A stretch of DNA of 64,000 nt from Pseudoduganella violacea (GTDB lineage Bacteria; Pseudomonadota; Gammaproteobacteria; Burkholderiales; Burkholderiaceae_D). Shown here piece by piece: positions 9,231-17,826 of this stretch (the stretch's first letter is position 1; the number at the start of each line of letters is the position of its first letter). The notes beneath the pieces were generated by a model. It was not told the origin of the DNA. It worked only from the letters and a program-made list of their open reading frames with translations, and did not search any database. The stretch is from contig NZ_JACHXD010000001.1 in assembly GCF_014191875.1 (NCBI RefSeq), positions 558,001 through 622,000 on the forward strand, read 5' to 3'. The translations under genes were made by a program, and so were the position numbers.

Positions 9231-10434
9231 AATCAAACAAAGCCTGCACAAAGGCCTGGTGCCTGTGCACATCTATACGGATGACATCGATCATTCGGCC
9301 ATCCAGCAACTGCTGAATATTTCAAACCTGCCCATCGTGCATCCGCACGTGGCGGCCATGCCCGACGTGCATGCCGGTATCGGCGCCACCGTCGGCAGCG
9401 TGATCCCGACGCGCGGCGCCATCATTCCGGCCGCCGTCGGCGTCGACATCGGCTGCGGCATGAATGCCGTGCGCACCACGCTGACCGCCAGCCAACTGCC
9501 CGACAGCCTGGCCCGCGTGCGCAGCGCGATCGAAACGCTGGTGCCGGTCGGTTTCGAGCAGCACGCCTTCGACAAGGTGCGCGGCTCGGCCCATGCCCGC
9601 GTCGGCCGTCCGCTGAACGACCGCCTGGACCGCATCGTGGCGCGCCACAAAGGCATCATGAAGATGCAGCACAAGTTCGCGCAGACCTGGATCTGCCAGA
9701 TTGGCACGCTGGGCGGCGGCAACCACTTCATCGAGTTGTGCATCGATGAGGCGCAGCGCGTGTGGATCATGCTGCATTCGGGATCGCGCGGCATCGGCAA
9801 TGTCATCGGCCGCTACTTCATCTCCGCCGCGCGCAAGGAAATGATGCGGCACAAGGTGAACCTGCCGGACCGCGACCTGTCCTACTTCAGCGAAGGTTCG
9901 GAACTGTTCGACGATTACGTGGAAGCGGTGGACTGGGCCCAGGACTACGCCATGCTGAACCGGCGCGAAATGATGCGCCGCGTGGTGGCTGCACTGGAGC
10001 CGCATGTTCCGCCGTTCAAGCTCGATGGCGAGGCGATCAACTGCCACCACAACTACGTGGCGCAGGAATCGCACTTCGGCCACAAGCTGTACGTCACCCG
10101 CAAGGGCGCTATTTCGGCGCGCGAAGGCGAGCTGGGAATCATCCCCGGCAGCATGGGCGCCCGCAGCTACATCGTGCGCGGCAAGGGCAACGAGGAATCG
10201 TTCTGCTCCTGCTCGCACGGCGCGGGCCGCCGCATGAGCCGCAGCGAGGCGAAACGCAAATTCAACCGTTTCGACCTGGCCGAACAGACCGAAGGCATCG
10301 AATGCCGCAAGGATGGCGGCGTGGTGGATGAAATCCCCGCCGCCTACAAAGACATCGACCAGGTCATGGCGCACCAGTCCGACCTCGTCGAAATCGTGCA
10401 CACGCTGAAGCAAGTCGTGTGCGTGAAAGGGTAA
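9226..10434 (+). CDS. rtcB: RtcB-family RNA ligase
   Basis: The 402-aa product is an RtcB ligase, which joins RNA 2',3'-cyclic phosphate or 3'-phosphate ends to 5'-OH ends using GTP and Mn2+. Visible active-site elements are VGVDIGCGMN with Asp74 and Cys77, GGGNHFIEL, HSGSRGIGN, CHHNYV, and SHGAGRRMSR with the His (331) expected to be guanylylated. The start MPIKQSLHKG at 9226 follows a GAAAG ribosome site; the frame upstream runs through the terminator and is unlikely to be translated. It heads an operon with a 48-aa protein, an AAA+ ATPase and a vWA protein. No RtcA cyclase or RtcR regulator is nearby. Confidence 0.95.
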   Translation: MPIKQSLHKGLVPVHIYTDDIDHSAIQQLLNISNLPIVHPHVAAMPDVHAGIGATVGSVIPTRGAIIPAAVGVDIGCGMNAVRTTLTASQLPDSLARVRSAIETLVPVGFEQHAFDKVRGSAHARVGRPLNDRLDRIVARHKGIMKMQHKFAQTWICQIGTLGGGNHFIELCIDEAQRVWIMLHSGSRGIGNVIGRYFISAARKEMMRHKVNLPDRDLSYFSEGSELFDDYVEAVDWAQDYAMLNRREMMRRVVAALEPHVPPFKLDGEAINCHHNYVAQESHFGHKLYVTRKGAISAREGELGIIPGSMGARSYIVRGKGNEESFCSCSHGAGRRMSRSEAKRKFNRFDLAEQTEGIECRKDGGVVDEIPAAYKDIDQVMAHQSDLVEIVHTLKQVVCVKG

Positions 10435-10437
10435 GTC

Positions 10438-10584
10438 ATGAAAGTAACCATCAAACTGCCGAAACCGCGCAACCCGCTGGCCGTCCTGGCACGCCAGCGC
10501 AAGGCGGGAGGCCACCAGCGCAACGAGCAATCGCGGCGCGAATTGAAACAGCAACTGCGCCGCCAACTGGCGCGAGAGGAATAA
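10438..10584 (+). CDS. 48-aa basic protein between rtcB and the AAA+ ATPase
   Basis: The ATG is three bases after the rtcB stop, and the stop is four bases before the ATPase ATG. The product MKVTIKLPKPRNPLAVLARQ... is strongly basic (about 14 Lys/Arg) and probably forms a long amphipathic helix in its second half (RRELKQQLRRQLARE). The tight spacing on both sides strongly suggests a translated gene. A role in binding RNA or bridging RtcB and the ATPase is only a guess; no family is recognised. Confidence 0.7.
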   Translation: MKVTIKLPKPRNPLAVLARQRKAGGHQRNEQSRRELKQQLRRQLAREE

Positions 10585-10588
10585 GTAC

Positions 10589-11662
10589 ATGCAATCTGCA
10601 ATCATGTTGAACCAGGAGCAGGCGATCGACTTCCTGCTGCACGTAGCGATCACGCGTCCGGTATTCATGTGGGGTCCGCCGGGCATCGGCAAGAGCGCGC
10701 TGGTGCGCCGCTTTGCCGACGCGGTGGGCATGGAGTGTGTGTCACTGCTGGGCAGCCAGCTGGCACCGGAAGACTTGCTGGGCATTCCGCAGATCGACGG
10801 CAAATGCTCGCGCTTCTTCCCGCCGGCGAACATCGTGCGCGACGAACCGTTCGTGCTGTTCCTGGACGAGCTGAATGCGTCCTCGCATGAGATTCAGAAG
10901 GCGTTCTATTCGCTGATCCTGGACCAGCGCATCGGCGAATACAGCCTGCCGAAAGGAACGGTCGTCATCGGTGCCGGCAACCGCGCCAAGGATGCGGCCA
11001 TCGTCAAGCCTATGCCGTCGGCGCTGGTGAACCGCATGGTGCATATTCACCTGCGTTCGGACCACCGCCAATGGCTGGCGTGGGCGGCCACGGAGGGCGG
11101 CATCCATCCATGGGTGCTGGAGTACATCCAGCTGCGTCCCGACCACCTGTGGAGCGAGCCGCCGAAGCATGAGGAACCGTTTTCCACGCCGCGCAGCTGG
11201 CATATGCTGTCCGATGCGCTGAATTCCTTCGGCGAGGAGGCCAGCGACGATATGCTGGACGCACTCGCCTACGGCCTGCTGTCGCCGAACCATGCCGGCA
11301 ACTTCAAAGGCTTCCTCAAGCAGCTGCGCCACAAGCACGGCCTGCACGCCATCCTGAAAGGCGAGCAGCATTGGCCGGATGCGCCGGGGGACCGCGACGT
11401 GTTGTACTTCCTGGCGCAATCGTTCCGCGCGCATCTGCTGAAGGAATTGCCGGCGGAAGAAGCGTCGGTGCGCAGCACCCACCATGCGCTGTCGATGCGC
11501 GCCAAGGACATGCTGCGCGACCTGGCGCGCATCAGCGTCGAAATCGCGCAGTCGATCCTGGGCGAGGATGGCGAAGGCCGCCGCCTGCCAGCCTGGTTCC
11601 TGGTCGAAGTGGCGCGCGACTTGCCGCGCCTGGCCGGGCGCGGCAAGAAAGAGAGCGCATGA
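10589..11662 (+). CDS. MoxR-like AAA+ ATPase
   Basis: The 357-aa product has Walker A GPPGIGKS (29-36), Walker B LFLDELN (90-96) and sensor region VIGAGNR, the pattern of MoxR/RavA-type AAA+ ATPases. Such ATPases act as chaperones or remodellers with a vWA-domain partner, which is encoded immediately downstream with an ATGA overlap. An alternative start at 10604 (MLNQEQ) is possible. The rtcB linkage suggests action on RNA ligase or RNA-protein complexes, but that is inference. Confidence 0.9.
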   Translation: MQSAIMLNQEQAIDFLLHVAITRPVFMWGPPGIGKSALVRRFADAVGMECVSLLGSQLAPEDLLGIPQIDGKCSRFFPPANIVRDEPFVLFLDELNASSHEIQKAFYSLILDQRIGEYSLPKGTVVIGAGNRAKDAAIVKPMPSALVNRMVHIHLRSDHRQWLAWAATEGGIHPWVLEYIQLRPDHLWSEPPKHEEPFSTPRSWHMLSDALNSFGEEASDDMLDALAYGLLSPNHAGNFKGFLKQLRHKHGLHAILKGEQHWPDAPGDRDVLYFLAQSFRAHLLKELPAEEASVRSTHHALSMRAKDMLRDLARISVEIAQSILGEDGEGRRLPAWFLVEVARDLPRLAGRGKKESA

Positions 11663-13458
11663 GCAAGGACCAAAAGCAGGATTCGGCGACGCTGGCGCGG
11701 CAGGCCGGCATCGTGATGGTGCAGGCCCACCTGGTGCTGGGGGCTGTCGCCAAGGGCGCCCGAATCTGCATCGACGAAGGGCAACACCATGTGCGCGCGA
11801 AAGGCTGGGTCGCCGTTGCGCTCAATGGCACCATATGGCTGCATCCAAAGCGGCGCGCACGGCCGGAGGAGTGGGCCAGCGTCATCGGCATCGTGTTGTC
11901 TTGCCTGGGCCTCGGGATGGTGCGCCAGCGTGAGCCCGCCGCGCTGTGGGAAGTGGCCAGCCTGGTGACGGCCTTGCGCTTTTGCGCGGAGCTGAAGCTG
12001 GGCGAGCTGCCGGAAGAGTGGCGCTTGCCCGAATGCGAGGACGCCAGCGTGGAAAGCCTGTTCCAGCGCTTCTGCATTGAGGGTTGTCCGGAACCCTTGC
12101 AGGCGTGGTATGCCGATATCGGCGGCGGCGAGCCCTTGTTCGTCGCACTCGATGAGAAGCTGTTGCCATGGCAGCGCAAGATACTGTGGCATGAGCTGCT
12201 GGCGGATGGCATTGCGCGCGGCGTCGGCAGGGCGATTGCCATCGCTGGCGGCGCGCCGGCGGACCAGGCGATCAAACCGCAAAGCCGCGAGTACCGCGCG
12301 CGTCGCCGCATGATGGATTGCTATCCCCTGCTTGGCGCGCTGGCGGCCAGCTTCGACCTGGAGAACGATATCCGCATCTGCCAGCAATACGATATCCGCG
12401 TTGCCGCCATCGATGTTGGCGCGCGCCGCATCTGGATCAATCCGGCGGCTGGGCTGAACGACGATGAAACCCTGTTCGTGCTGGCCCACGAACTGCTGCA
12501 TGCGGGCCTGAACCACGCGTCGCGGCGGCGCGGACGCGATCATGTGCTGTGGAACGTCGCCTGCGATTTCGCCATCAATAGCTGGCTGATCGAAATGCAG
12601 GTCGGCGTGCCGCCCGCCATCGGCCTGCTGTACGACGCCGCGCTGGCGGGACAGTCCGCCGACGAAATCTACGATGGCCTGGCAAGCGATATGCGCCGCG
12701 CGCGCAAGCTGGCCACGCTGCGCGGCGCCGGCGCGCCCGATTTGATCGGCGAAGACAGCGGTGGCCAGTTCGCCGATGCCGAGGAATACTGCCGCCGCGC
12801 GCTGGCGCAAGGCATGGACCGCTGGGAGCACGATGGCCGCCGCGGCACGGTGCCGGCCGGCCTGCTGGAGGAGATCCGCAGCCTGGCGCAGCCGCCGATC
12901 CCCTGGGATGCCCGGCTGGCGCACTGGTTCGACGAGCGCTTCCCGCCGCTCGAAATGCGCCGCAGCTATGCGCGGCCATCGCGCCGGCAAGGCGCAACAC
13001 CGGATATTCCGCGTCCCTCGCTGAGCAAGCCGCCCGAGGAGGAACGCAAGAGCCGCGTCTTCGCTGTGCTGCTCGACACCTCCGGTTCGATGGAGCCGGC
13101 CATGCTGGGAAAAGCGCTGGGCGCGATCGCCAGCTATGCCATGGCGCGCGACGTCATCGCCGTGCGCCTGGTGTGCTGCGATGCGGCGGCCTACGACTGC
13201 GGCTGGGTCGAGCCGGAAAACCTGCTGCACCGTTTCACCCTGCGCGGACGCGGCGGCACCGTGCTGCAACCGGGCTTCGACCGCCTGCGGGAGCTGGCGA
13301 ACCAAGGCGAGCTGCCCGCGCATGGCCCGGTGCTGGTCATCACCGACGGCTGGTGCGAAGACAGGCTCGAAACCCGCATGGACCACGCCTACCTGATGGC
13401 CGACGGACGCCGCCTACCCTTCACACCACGCGGCGAAGTGTTCCACATCACCCCATAG
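11659..13458 (+). CDS. vWA-like metallopeptidase-type protein (MoxR partner)
   Basis: The 599-aa product combines a zinc-peptidase motif HELLHAGLNH (277-286) in its middle with a C-terminal von Willebrand A-like domain bearing a MIDAS motif DTSGSM (from Asp473) and VITDGW. This layout matches the predicted metallopeptidase/vWA-like family (DUF2201 type) usually encoded with MoxR ATPases. No signal peptide is present. The start overlaps the ATPase stop (ATGA at 11659), so the two are likely translationally coupled. The first 250 residues are not recognised. It ends at a palindromic repeat, closing the operon. Confidence 0.85.
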   Translation: MSKDQKQDSATLARQAGIVMVQAHLVLGAVAKGARICIDEGQHHVRAKGWVAVALNGTIWLHPKRRARPEEWASVIGIVLSCLGLGMVRQREPAALWEVASLVTALRFCAELKLGELPEEWRLPECEDASVESLFQRFCIEGCPEPLQAWYADIGGGEPLFVALDEKLLPWQRKILWHELLADGIARGVGRAIAIAGGAPADQAIKPQSREYRARRRMMDCYPLLGALAASFDLENDIRICQQYDIRVAAIDVGARRIWINPAAGLNDDETLFVLAHELLHAGLNHASRRRGRDHVLWNVACDFAINSWLIEMQVGVPPAIGLLYDAALAGQSADEIYDGLASDMRRARKLATLRGAGAPDLIGEDSGGQFADAEEYCRRALAQGMDRWEHDGRRGTVPAGLLEEIRSLAQPPIPWDARLAHWFDERFPPLEMRRSYARPSRRQGATPDIPRPSLSKPPEEERKSRVFAVLLDTSGSMEPAMLGKALGAIASYAMARDVIAVRLVCCDAAAYDCGWVEPENLLHRFTLRGRGGTVLQPGFDRLRELANQGELPAHGPVLVITDGWCEDRLETRMDHAYLMADGRRLPFTPRGEVFHITP

Positions 13459-13492
13459 CTGCCGACCGTAAGCGCACCGAATGGCCGAGTTC

Positions 13493-13526
13493 GTGTCCGG
13501 TCGGTGCCAGGCACCAAGGTGGACAC
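13493..13526. repeat. Palindromic intergenic repeat, copy B (single unit, divergent)
   Basis: An inverted repeat GTGTCC...GGACAC encloses GGTGCC-A-GGCACC. Read on the minus strand it matches the core of the longer repeats at 4171, 33308, 40601 and 53473 (TGTCCACCTTGGTGCC). It lies between the convergent vWA protein and aminotransferase genes. It is a lone, diverged unit of the family and a probable bidirectional hairpin. Confidence 0.7.
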
Positions 13527-13545
13527 GGGCTGAGCTGTATGTGGT

Positions 13546-14748
13546 TTAGGCGGCGTGGGAGAGGGCGCGTTCGAGTTCGGCCATGCCGGCGGGGAGGTCG
13601 AGGCGGGCGCCAGCGCTTTGCATGCTGGAGCCGAGGGCGTGCAGGGTGCGGAACAGGTTGTGGGCGCGGCTTTGCTCGCCCATCTGGCCGATGCGCAAAA
13701 TATTCAATCCGAACGCGCCCGAAATCTCGACCTTGTGCACGCGCGACATGTGCGCGCGCACGGCGTCGGCCGAGACCTGCTCCGGCGTGACGATGCCGAC
13801 CACGGAATTGAGCCGGTGCTGCTTGGGTACGAGCAGTTCCAAGCCCATGGCTTCGATGCCGGCCTGCAGCGCTTCCGAGCATTGCAGGTGGCGGCGGAAG
13901 CGCTGTGGCAGGCTCTCGCTGCAGACCAGGCGCAGCGCCTCGTGCAGGGCCAGGATGCCGGAAACGGGCGCTGTGTAGTGGTAGGATTTTTGGTTCCAGA
14001 ATTTGTCGGCCAGTTGGGCGTCCAGACACCAGTGGAAGGGCAGGGCTGTGCGCTTGGCGATCTTCTTCTGCCACGCGTGTTCGGAGAAGGCCAGCAGCGA
14101 GACGCCGGGAATCGAGGACAGGCCTTTCTGCCCGCCCGTGATCACGGCGTCGATCTGCCAGTTGTCCATCTCCAGCGGCATGGTGCTCAGCGTGCAGACC
14201 GCGTCGACGATGACCAGGCAGCCATGCTCTTTGGCCAGGCGCGCGATGCGATCCAGGCTGCGGTTGCAGACCGTGTTCGAGGTTTCGCCCTGCACCATGG
14301 TGATGGCGTCGAAGCGGCCGTTGCGCAGCGCGGCCTCCACCTGTTCCACGCTGGCGCTTTCATTGCTGCCCGCTTCCAGCAGCACCGGTTCGCCGCGCAC
14401 CCGGCCCACCATCTCGGCCATGCGCCGGCTGAAGTAGCCGTTGCAGATGCAGAGCACGCGGTCGCCCTCGTGCACCAGGTTGGCGACCGCCATTTCCATC
14501 GCCGCCGAGCCGGGACCGCTCACGCCCATCACATAGGGGGAGTTGGTTTGGAACACATAGCGCCCCATCTCCTGCACCTGCCCGATCACCTTGTTCATGG
14601 TCTCGCCCAGATGGTTGATGACGATGGAGTTGGCCGCCGCCACGCGCTGCGGAATCGGCACCGGGCCGGCGCCCATCATCAGCAGGGGCTCGTCGGGCAG
14701 AATCTGCTCCAGCGGGACGATATGCGGAATGCTCACGGCTTCGATCAT
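13546..14748 (-). CDS. Class V pyridoxal-phosphate aminotransferase (serine/alanine-glyoxylate type)
   Basis: The 400-aa product belongs to the alanine-glyoxylate/serine-pyruvate aminotransferase group: MMGAGPVPIP at the N-terminus, SGPGSAAMEMA near 77, VDAVCTLS with the cofactor Asp at 182, and ITGGQKGLSS with the probable PLP lysine at 208. The start at 14748 (MIEAVSIPHI) has an AAGGGAAG ribosome site; the frame extends 16 codons further upstream without one. The precise amino donor cannot be fixed from sequence. It is monocistronic and divergent from the TetR gene. Confidence 0.87.
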   Translation of the reverse strand: MIEAVSIPHIVPLEQILPDEPLLMMGAGPVPIPQRVAAANSIVINHLGETMNKVIGQVQEMGRYVFQTNSPYVMGVSGPGSAAMEMAVANLVHEGDRVLCICNGYFSRRMAEMVGRVRGEPVLLEAGSNESASVEQVEAALRNGRFDAITMVQGETSNTVCNRSLDRIARLAKEHGCLVIVDAVCTLSTMPLEMDNWQIDAVITGGQKGLSSIPGVSLLAFSEHAWQKKIAKRTALPFHWCLDAQLADKFWNQKSYHYTAPVSGILALHEALRLVCSESLPQRFRRHLQCSEALQAGIEAMGLELLVPKQHRLNSVVGIVTPEQVSADAVRAHMSRVHKVEISGAFGLNILRIGQMGEQSRAHNLFRTLHALGSSMQSAGARLDLPAGMAELERALSHAA

Positions 14749-14842
14749 CGGACTTCCCTTTCCATTGGTTGAGATTGTCGAATTATCATAAGCCATTTAG
14801 TACGGTCATGCTTTTTTCCTCCAAAAAGAAAGCTTTGGCATG

Positions 14843-14862
14843 TTTCGCACACCTGTGCTAAA
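14843..14862. promoter_or_regulatory. TetR operator, site 1
   Basis: TTTCGCACACCTGTGCTAAA is a 20-base near-palindrome with one mismatch, just upstream of the TetR start at 14872. It overlaps the spacer and likely -10 of the TetR promoter. An almost identical perfect copy lies at 15535-15554, so it is very probably the operator of this regulator. Confidence 0.75.
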
Positions 14863-14871
14863 GTAATTCGC

Positions 14872-15492
14872 ATGGATGCCCTGACCGCAAAAAGTGAAGC
14901 CACATATACCGCCATCATTGCCGCCGGCTGTGAGATGGCGGCGGCCGAGGGCATCGGCAAGCTGTCGCTGGGCGAGATTGCCAAGCGCACCGGCATCAGC
15001 AAGAGCGGGGTGTTTTCCCGCGTCGGTTCGCTGGAAGCCTTGCAGATCGCGGTGCTGGACGAGTACGACCGGCGCTTTGCCGAGCAGGTTTTCCTGCCCA
15101 CCTTGCAGCTGCCGCGCGGCTTGCCGCGCCTGACGGCCCAGGTCAGCAACTGGATCCGGCGCGCTTGCGACGAGGCGCTGAGCAGCGCCTGTCTCTACAC
15201 GGCGGGCGCCTTCGAGTTCGACGACCAGGACGGCGGCGTGCTGCGCGACCGTTTGCAGGACGGCGCCCTGCGCTGGCGCGCTTCCATGCGCAAGACCATC
15301 CTGCAGGCGATGGAAGCCGGCCAGTTGCGTCCCGATACCGAGCCGGAACAACTGGTGTTCGAGATTTACAGCCTGATCGTGGGCCTGGTGCACGATGTGC
15401 GCTTCCTGCGCGACGCGGACGCTCCGCGCCATATGCAGCGCGCTTTCAACCGTTTGATTTCGACGTACAAAAGCTTCAACGATATGGCGTAA
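14872..15492 (+). CDS. TetR/AcrR-family transcriptional regulator
   Basis: The 206-aa product has the TetR N-terminal helix-turn-helix (AAAEGIGKLSLGEIAKRTGISKSGVFSRVGSLEALQ, about residues 24-58) and a variable C-terminal ligand-binding domain. Length is typical. The same palindrome precedes its own gene and the downstream small-membrane-protein/isomerase unit, so it probably represses both and itself. A hairpin with a T-run separates it from the downstream operon. The inducer is unknown. Confidence 0.9.
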   Translation: MDALTAKSEATYTAIIAAGCEMAAAEGIGKLSLGEIAKRTGISKSGVFSRVGSLEALQIAVLDEYDRRFAEQVFLPTLQLPRGLPRLTAQVSNWIRRACDEALSSACLYTAGAFEFDDQDGGVLRDRLQDGALRWRASMRKTILQAMEAGQLRPDTEPEQLVFEIYSLIVGLVHDVRFLRDADAPRHMQRAFNRLISTYKSFNDMA

Positions 15493-15498
15493 GAAGGC

Positions 15499-15523
15499 GG
15501 CCGCGGCCTGTTTGCGGCTTTTT
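15499..15523 (+). terminator. Probable terminator after the TetR gene
   Basis: A GCCGC / GCGGC stem (15500-15504, 15514-15518) with a 9-base loop is followed by five T residues. It lies between the TetR stop and the second operator, which fits separate transcription of the downstream unit. Confidence 0.5.
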
Positions 15524-15534
15524 CTTTAATTAAA

Positions 15535-15554
15535 TTTCGCACACCTGTGCGAAA
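15535..15554. promoter_or_regulatory. TetR operator, site 2
   Basis: TTTCGCACACCTGTGCGAAA is a perfect 20-base palindrome located 13 bases before the start of the 36-aa membrane protein gene. It matches the site upstream of the TetR gene at 19 of 20 positions. Confidence 0.8.
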
Positions 15555-15566
15555 CGGAGATTGAAA

Positions 15567-15677
15567 ATGAGCATCCTGCTGCTGTTAGTCCCCCTGGCCC
15601 TATACTTGGCCTATCCGCGCGGCCTGGTTTCCGTGCTGCGTTCCCTCCCCAACAGTAACGAAGACTTCGTTTTATGA
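15567..15677 (+). CDS. 36-aa single-span membrane protein
   Basis: MSILLLLVPLALYLAYPRGL begins with a hydrophobic helix, followed by a short polar tail. It starts 13 bases after the second TetR operator with a weak GGAGA site, and its TGA overlaps an ATG in the isomerase frame, so coupling is likely. There is no family assignment. The conserved position between operator and enzyme makes it a plausible small gene, but size limits certainty. Confidence 0.5.
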   Translation: MSILLLLVPLALYLAYPRGLVSVLRSLPNSNEDFVL

Positions 15678-15685
15678 GGACCGCC

Positions 15686-16297
15686 ATGCAAGAACCCATC
15701 GAGTTTTACTTCGACTTCATTTCGCCCTACGCCTATCTGGCCACCACCCGCATCGACCAGCTGGCGGCGGCGCATGGGCGCAAGGTGCGCTGGCGCCCGG
15801 TGCTGCTGGTGACGCTGTTCCAGGCCATGGGCAACCAGCCGGCGCCGCTGGTGCCGCTGAAGTGGCGCTATGTGCAGCATGATCTGGAGCGCAGCGCGCG
15901 CGCCGCCGGCATTCCCTACCGCTTGCCGCCCGGCTTTCCCAAGCTGATGGTCGATCCCGGCCGCGCCATGCTGTGGATCGAGGAGCATTACGGCAGCGAC
16001 AAGGCGGCCGCCTTCGCCCGCAACAGCATGAAGGCGTACTTCGCCGACGGCGTCGACATCGACGACAAGGACGTCCTGGCCGGCATTGCCGCCGCGCTGG
16101 GCGTTGAACGCGAGGCGCTGCTGGCGGGCATGGCCGACAGCGCCATCAAGGCGCGCTTCAAGCAGGCCAGCGAGCAGGCGATGGAGCTGGGCGTCTGCGG
16201 TGTCCCCTTCGTGATTGCCGATGGCGAGCCATTCTGGGGCAATGACCGCTTCGACCAGCTGGAAGCCTGGCTGGCCGGACAGCGCCAGGCGGCATAA
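15686..16297 (+). CDS. 2-hydroxychromene-2-carboxylate isomerase family protein
   Basis: The 203-aa product has the thioredoxin-fold DsbA/HCCA-isomerase signature: FYFDFISPYAYLA at the N-terminus and GVCGVPFVIADGEPFWGNDR near 170-190. Characterised members act in naphthalene-type aromatic degradation using glutathione; others are general thiol-transfer enzymes. The start at 15686 has GAGGA upstream; an in-frame ATG at 15674 overlaps the preceding stop. It is under probable TetR control with the 36-aa membrane protein, suggesting an inducible detoxification role. Substrate unknown. Confidence 0.87.
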   Translation: MQEPIEFYFDFISPYAYLATTRIDQLAAAHGRKVRWRPVLLVTLFQAMGNQPAPLVPLKWRYVQHDLERSARAAGIPYRLPPGFPKLMVDPGRAMLWIEEHYGSDKAAAFARNSMKAYFADGVDIDDKDVLAGIAAALGVEREALLAGMADSAIKARFKQASEQAMELGVCGVPFVIADGEPFWGNDRFDQLEAWLAGQRQAA

Positions 16298-16305
16298 GGG
16301 GCGCT

Positions 16306-17226
16306 TCAGCGCGCCGCGGCGGCCAGCAGTTGCGCGCGCATCCAGGCATGCGCCGCCGTGCCGCTGTGGCGCATGTGGTGGTAAACCTTGAGCGTGTATG
16401 GCGGCAGCTCGAACGGCGCCGGATAGATGGTCACCGGCGCCGCCGCCTGCAAGGTCTGCGCCGCATGGCGCGGCACCGTCATGATCAGCGGCGAGCGCGC
16501 GATGATGAAGGGTGCGGCCAGCACCGATGGCAGCTGCACCGCCACATCGCGCTGCAGGCCTTGGCGCTGCAAGGCCTTGTCGATGGTGCCGCTGGCATCG
16601 TTCCACGGCGTGACCACCACATGGCGCGCCGTCAGATACTGTTTCAGATCCAGACTGCCCTGGATCGTGGGATGCTCGCGGCAAGCGATCACCACATACT
16701 CGTCGCTGAGCCAATCGAAGCTTTCGATGCCGGGCAGGGGCTGCATCGGATCGTTCTCGTAGCCGAGCGCGAAATCGATGCGCCCCGCCGCCAGGTCCTC
16801 GGCCGGTTCGCCGCCGCGCGAATACACCACCTTGATGCGCAAGCGCGGCGCGGCGTGCTGCACGGCCGCGAGCAGCTGCGGCAGGATGGCAAACGCCGTG
16901 TAATCGGTGGCGGCGAAGACGAAGGTGCGCTCGCTGCTGGCGGCATCGAAGGAGGACGCATCGGACAGGCCGCGCGCCAGCAGCTCCAGCGCCGCCGCCA
17001 GCGGCTCGGCCATACGCTCGGCAAAGGCCGTGGCCTGCATGCCGCTGCCGGCGCGGACCAGCAGCTCGTCGCCCAGCGTGGCGCGCAGCCGCGCCAGCGC
17101 GTGGCTCAAGGCCGAGGGACTCATCGCCAGCTCGTCGGCCGCCGCGCTCACTGAGCGGTGGCGCAGCAGGGCGTCAAAGGCCAGCAGCAGGTTCAGGTCG
17201 AGGCGGCGCAGGATCGGATGCTGCAT
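16306..17226 (-). CDS. LysR-family transcriptional regulator
   Basis: The 306-aa product has the LysR winged helix-turn-helix (LDLNLLLAFDALLRHRSVSAAADELAMSPSALSHALARLR) followed by a periplasmic-binding-like effector domain. The start at 17226 (MQHPILRRLD) matches the usual N-terminus and length; an upstream ATG at 17265 adds 13 residues and also lacks a clear ribosome site. It is divergent from the GNAT gene, the usual arrangement for a LysR regulator and its target. Confidence 0.9.
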   Translation of the reverse strand: MQHPILRRLDLNLLLAFDALLRHRSVSAAADELAMSPSALSHALARLRATLGDELLVRAGSGMQATAFAERMAEPLAAALELLARGLSDASSFDAASSERTFVFAATDYTAFAILPQLLAAVQHAAPRLRIKVVYSRGGEPAEDLAAGRIDFALGYENDPMQPLPGIESFDWLSDEYVVIACREHPTIQGSLDLKQYLTARHVVVTPWNDASGTIDKALQRQGLQRDVAVQLPSVLAAPFIIARSPLIMTVPRHAAQTLQAAAPVTIYPAPFELPPYTLKVYHHMRHSGTAAHAWMRAQLLAAAAR

Positions 17227-17320
17227 GATGTTCACAGTCGGCTGAAATAAATGCAGCGCATGCATGGTTGGAATGCCCTAGTATAGGCACTTTCAGCCCA
17301 AGAGTTAAAGAGTCCCGAGC

Positions 17321-17803
17321 ATGACTATCCATATCCGCGCCGCCGGCGAACAAGATTCCGCCCTGATCCTGCGTTTCATCACCGAATTGGCTGTCTACGA
17401 GAAAGCCGGCGATCAAGTGGCCGCCACCGTCGACACCATCCGTTCCAGCCTGTTCGGCACCGGCAGCCCGGCGCGCGCCCTGATCTGCGAAGTCGATGGC
17501 GAAGCGGTCGGTTATGCCGTTTACTTCTTCAGCTATTCGACCTGGCAGGCGAAGAAAGGCTTGTACCTGGAAGACCTGTACATCTCGCCCTCGGCGCGCG
17601 GCGTGGGCGCGGGCAAAGGCATGCTGCGCCATCTGGCGCAAGTGGCGGTGCAGCAGGGTTGCGGACGTTTTGAATGGAGTGTGCTCGACTGGAACCAGCC
17701 GGCCATCGATTTCTACCTGTCGATCGGCGCGCAGCCGCAGGCTGAGTGGGTGCGCTACCGGATGGCCGATAGCGCCTTGCGCGATTTCGCGGCTGGCGCT
17801 TGA
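17321..17803 (+). CDS. GNAT-family N-acetyltransferase
   Basis: A 160-aa GNAT enzyme. LYLEDLYISPSARGVGAGKGML (about 86-107) carries the acetyl-CoA pyrophosphate-binding loop (R/Q-x-x-G-x-G/A), and WNQPAIDFY follows. The pattern resembles diamine/polyamine or thialysine acetyltransferases, so an amine substrate is plausible but unproven. It is divergent from the LysR gene. A 9-bp inverted repeat spans its stop codon (17791-17799 with 17808-17816), without a T-run. Confidence 0.88.
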   Translation: MTIHIRAAGEQDSALILRFITELAVYEKAGDQVAATVDTIRSSLFGTGSPARALICEVDGEAVGYAVYFFSYSTWQAKKGLYLEDLYISPSARGVGAGKGMLRHLAQVAVQQGCGRFEWSVLDWNQPAIDFYLSIGAQPQAEWVRYRMADSALRDFAAGA

Positions 17804-17826
17804 AAGCGCGCCAGCCGGCATAAGGC

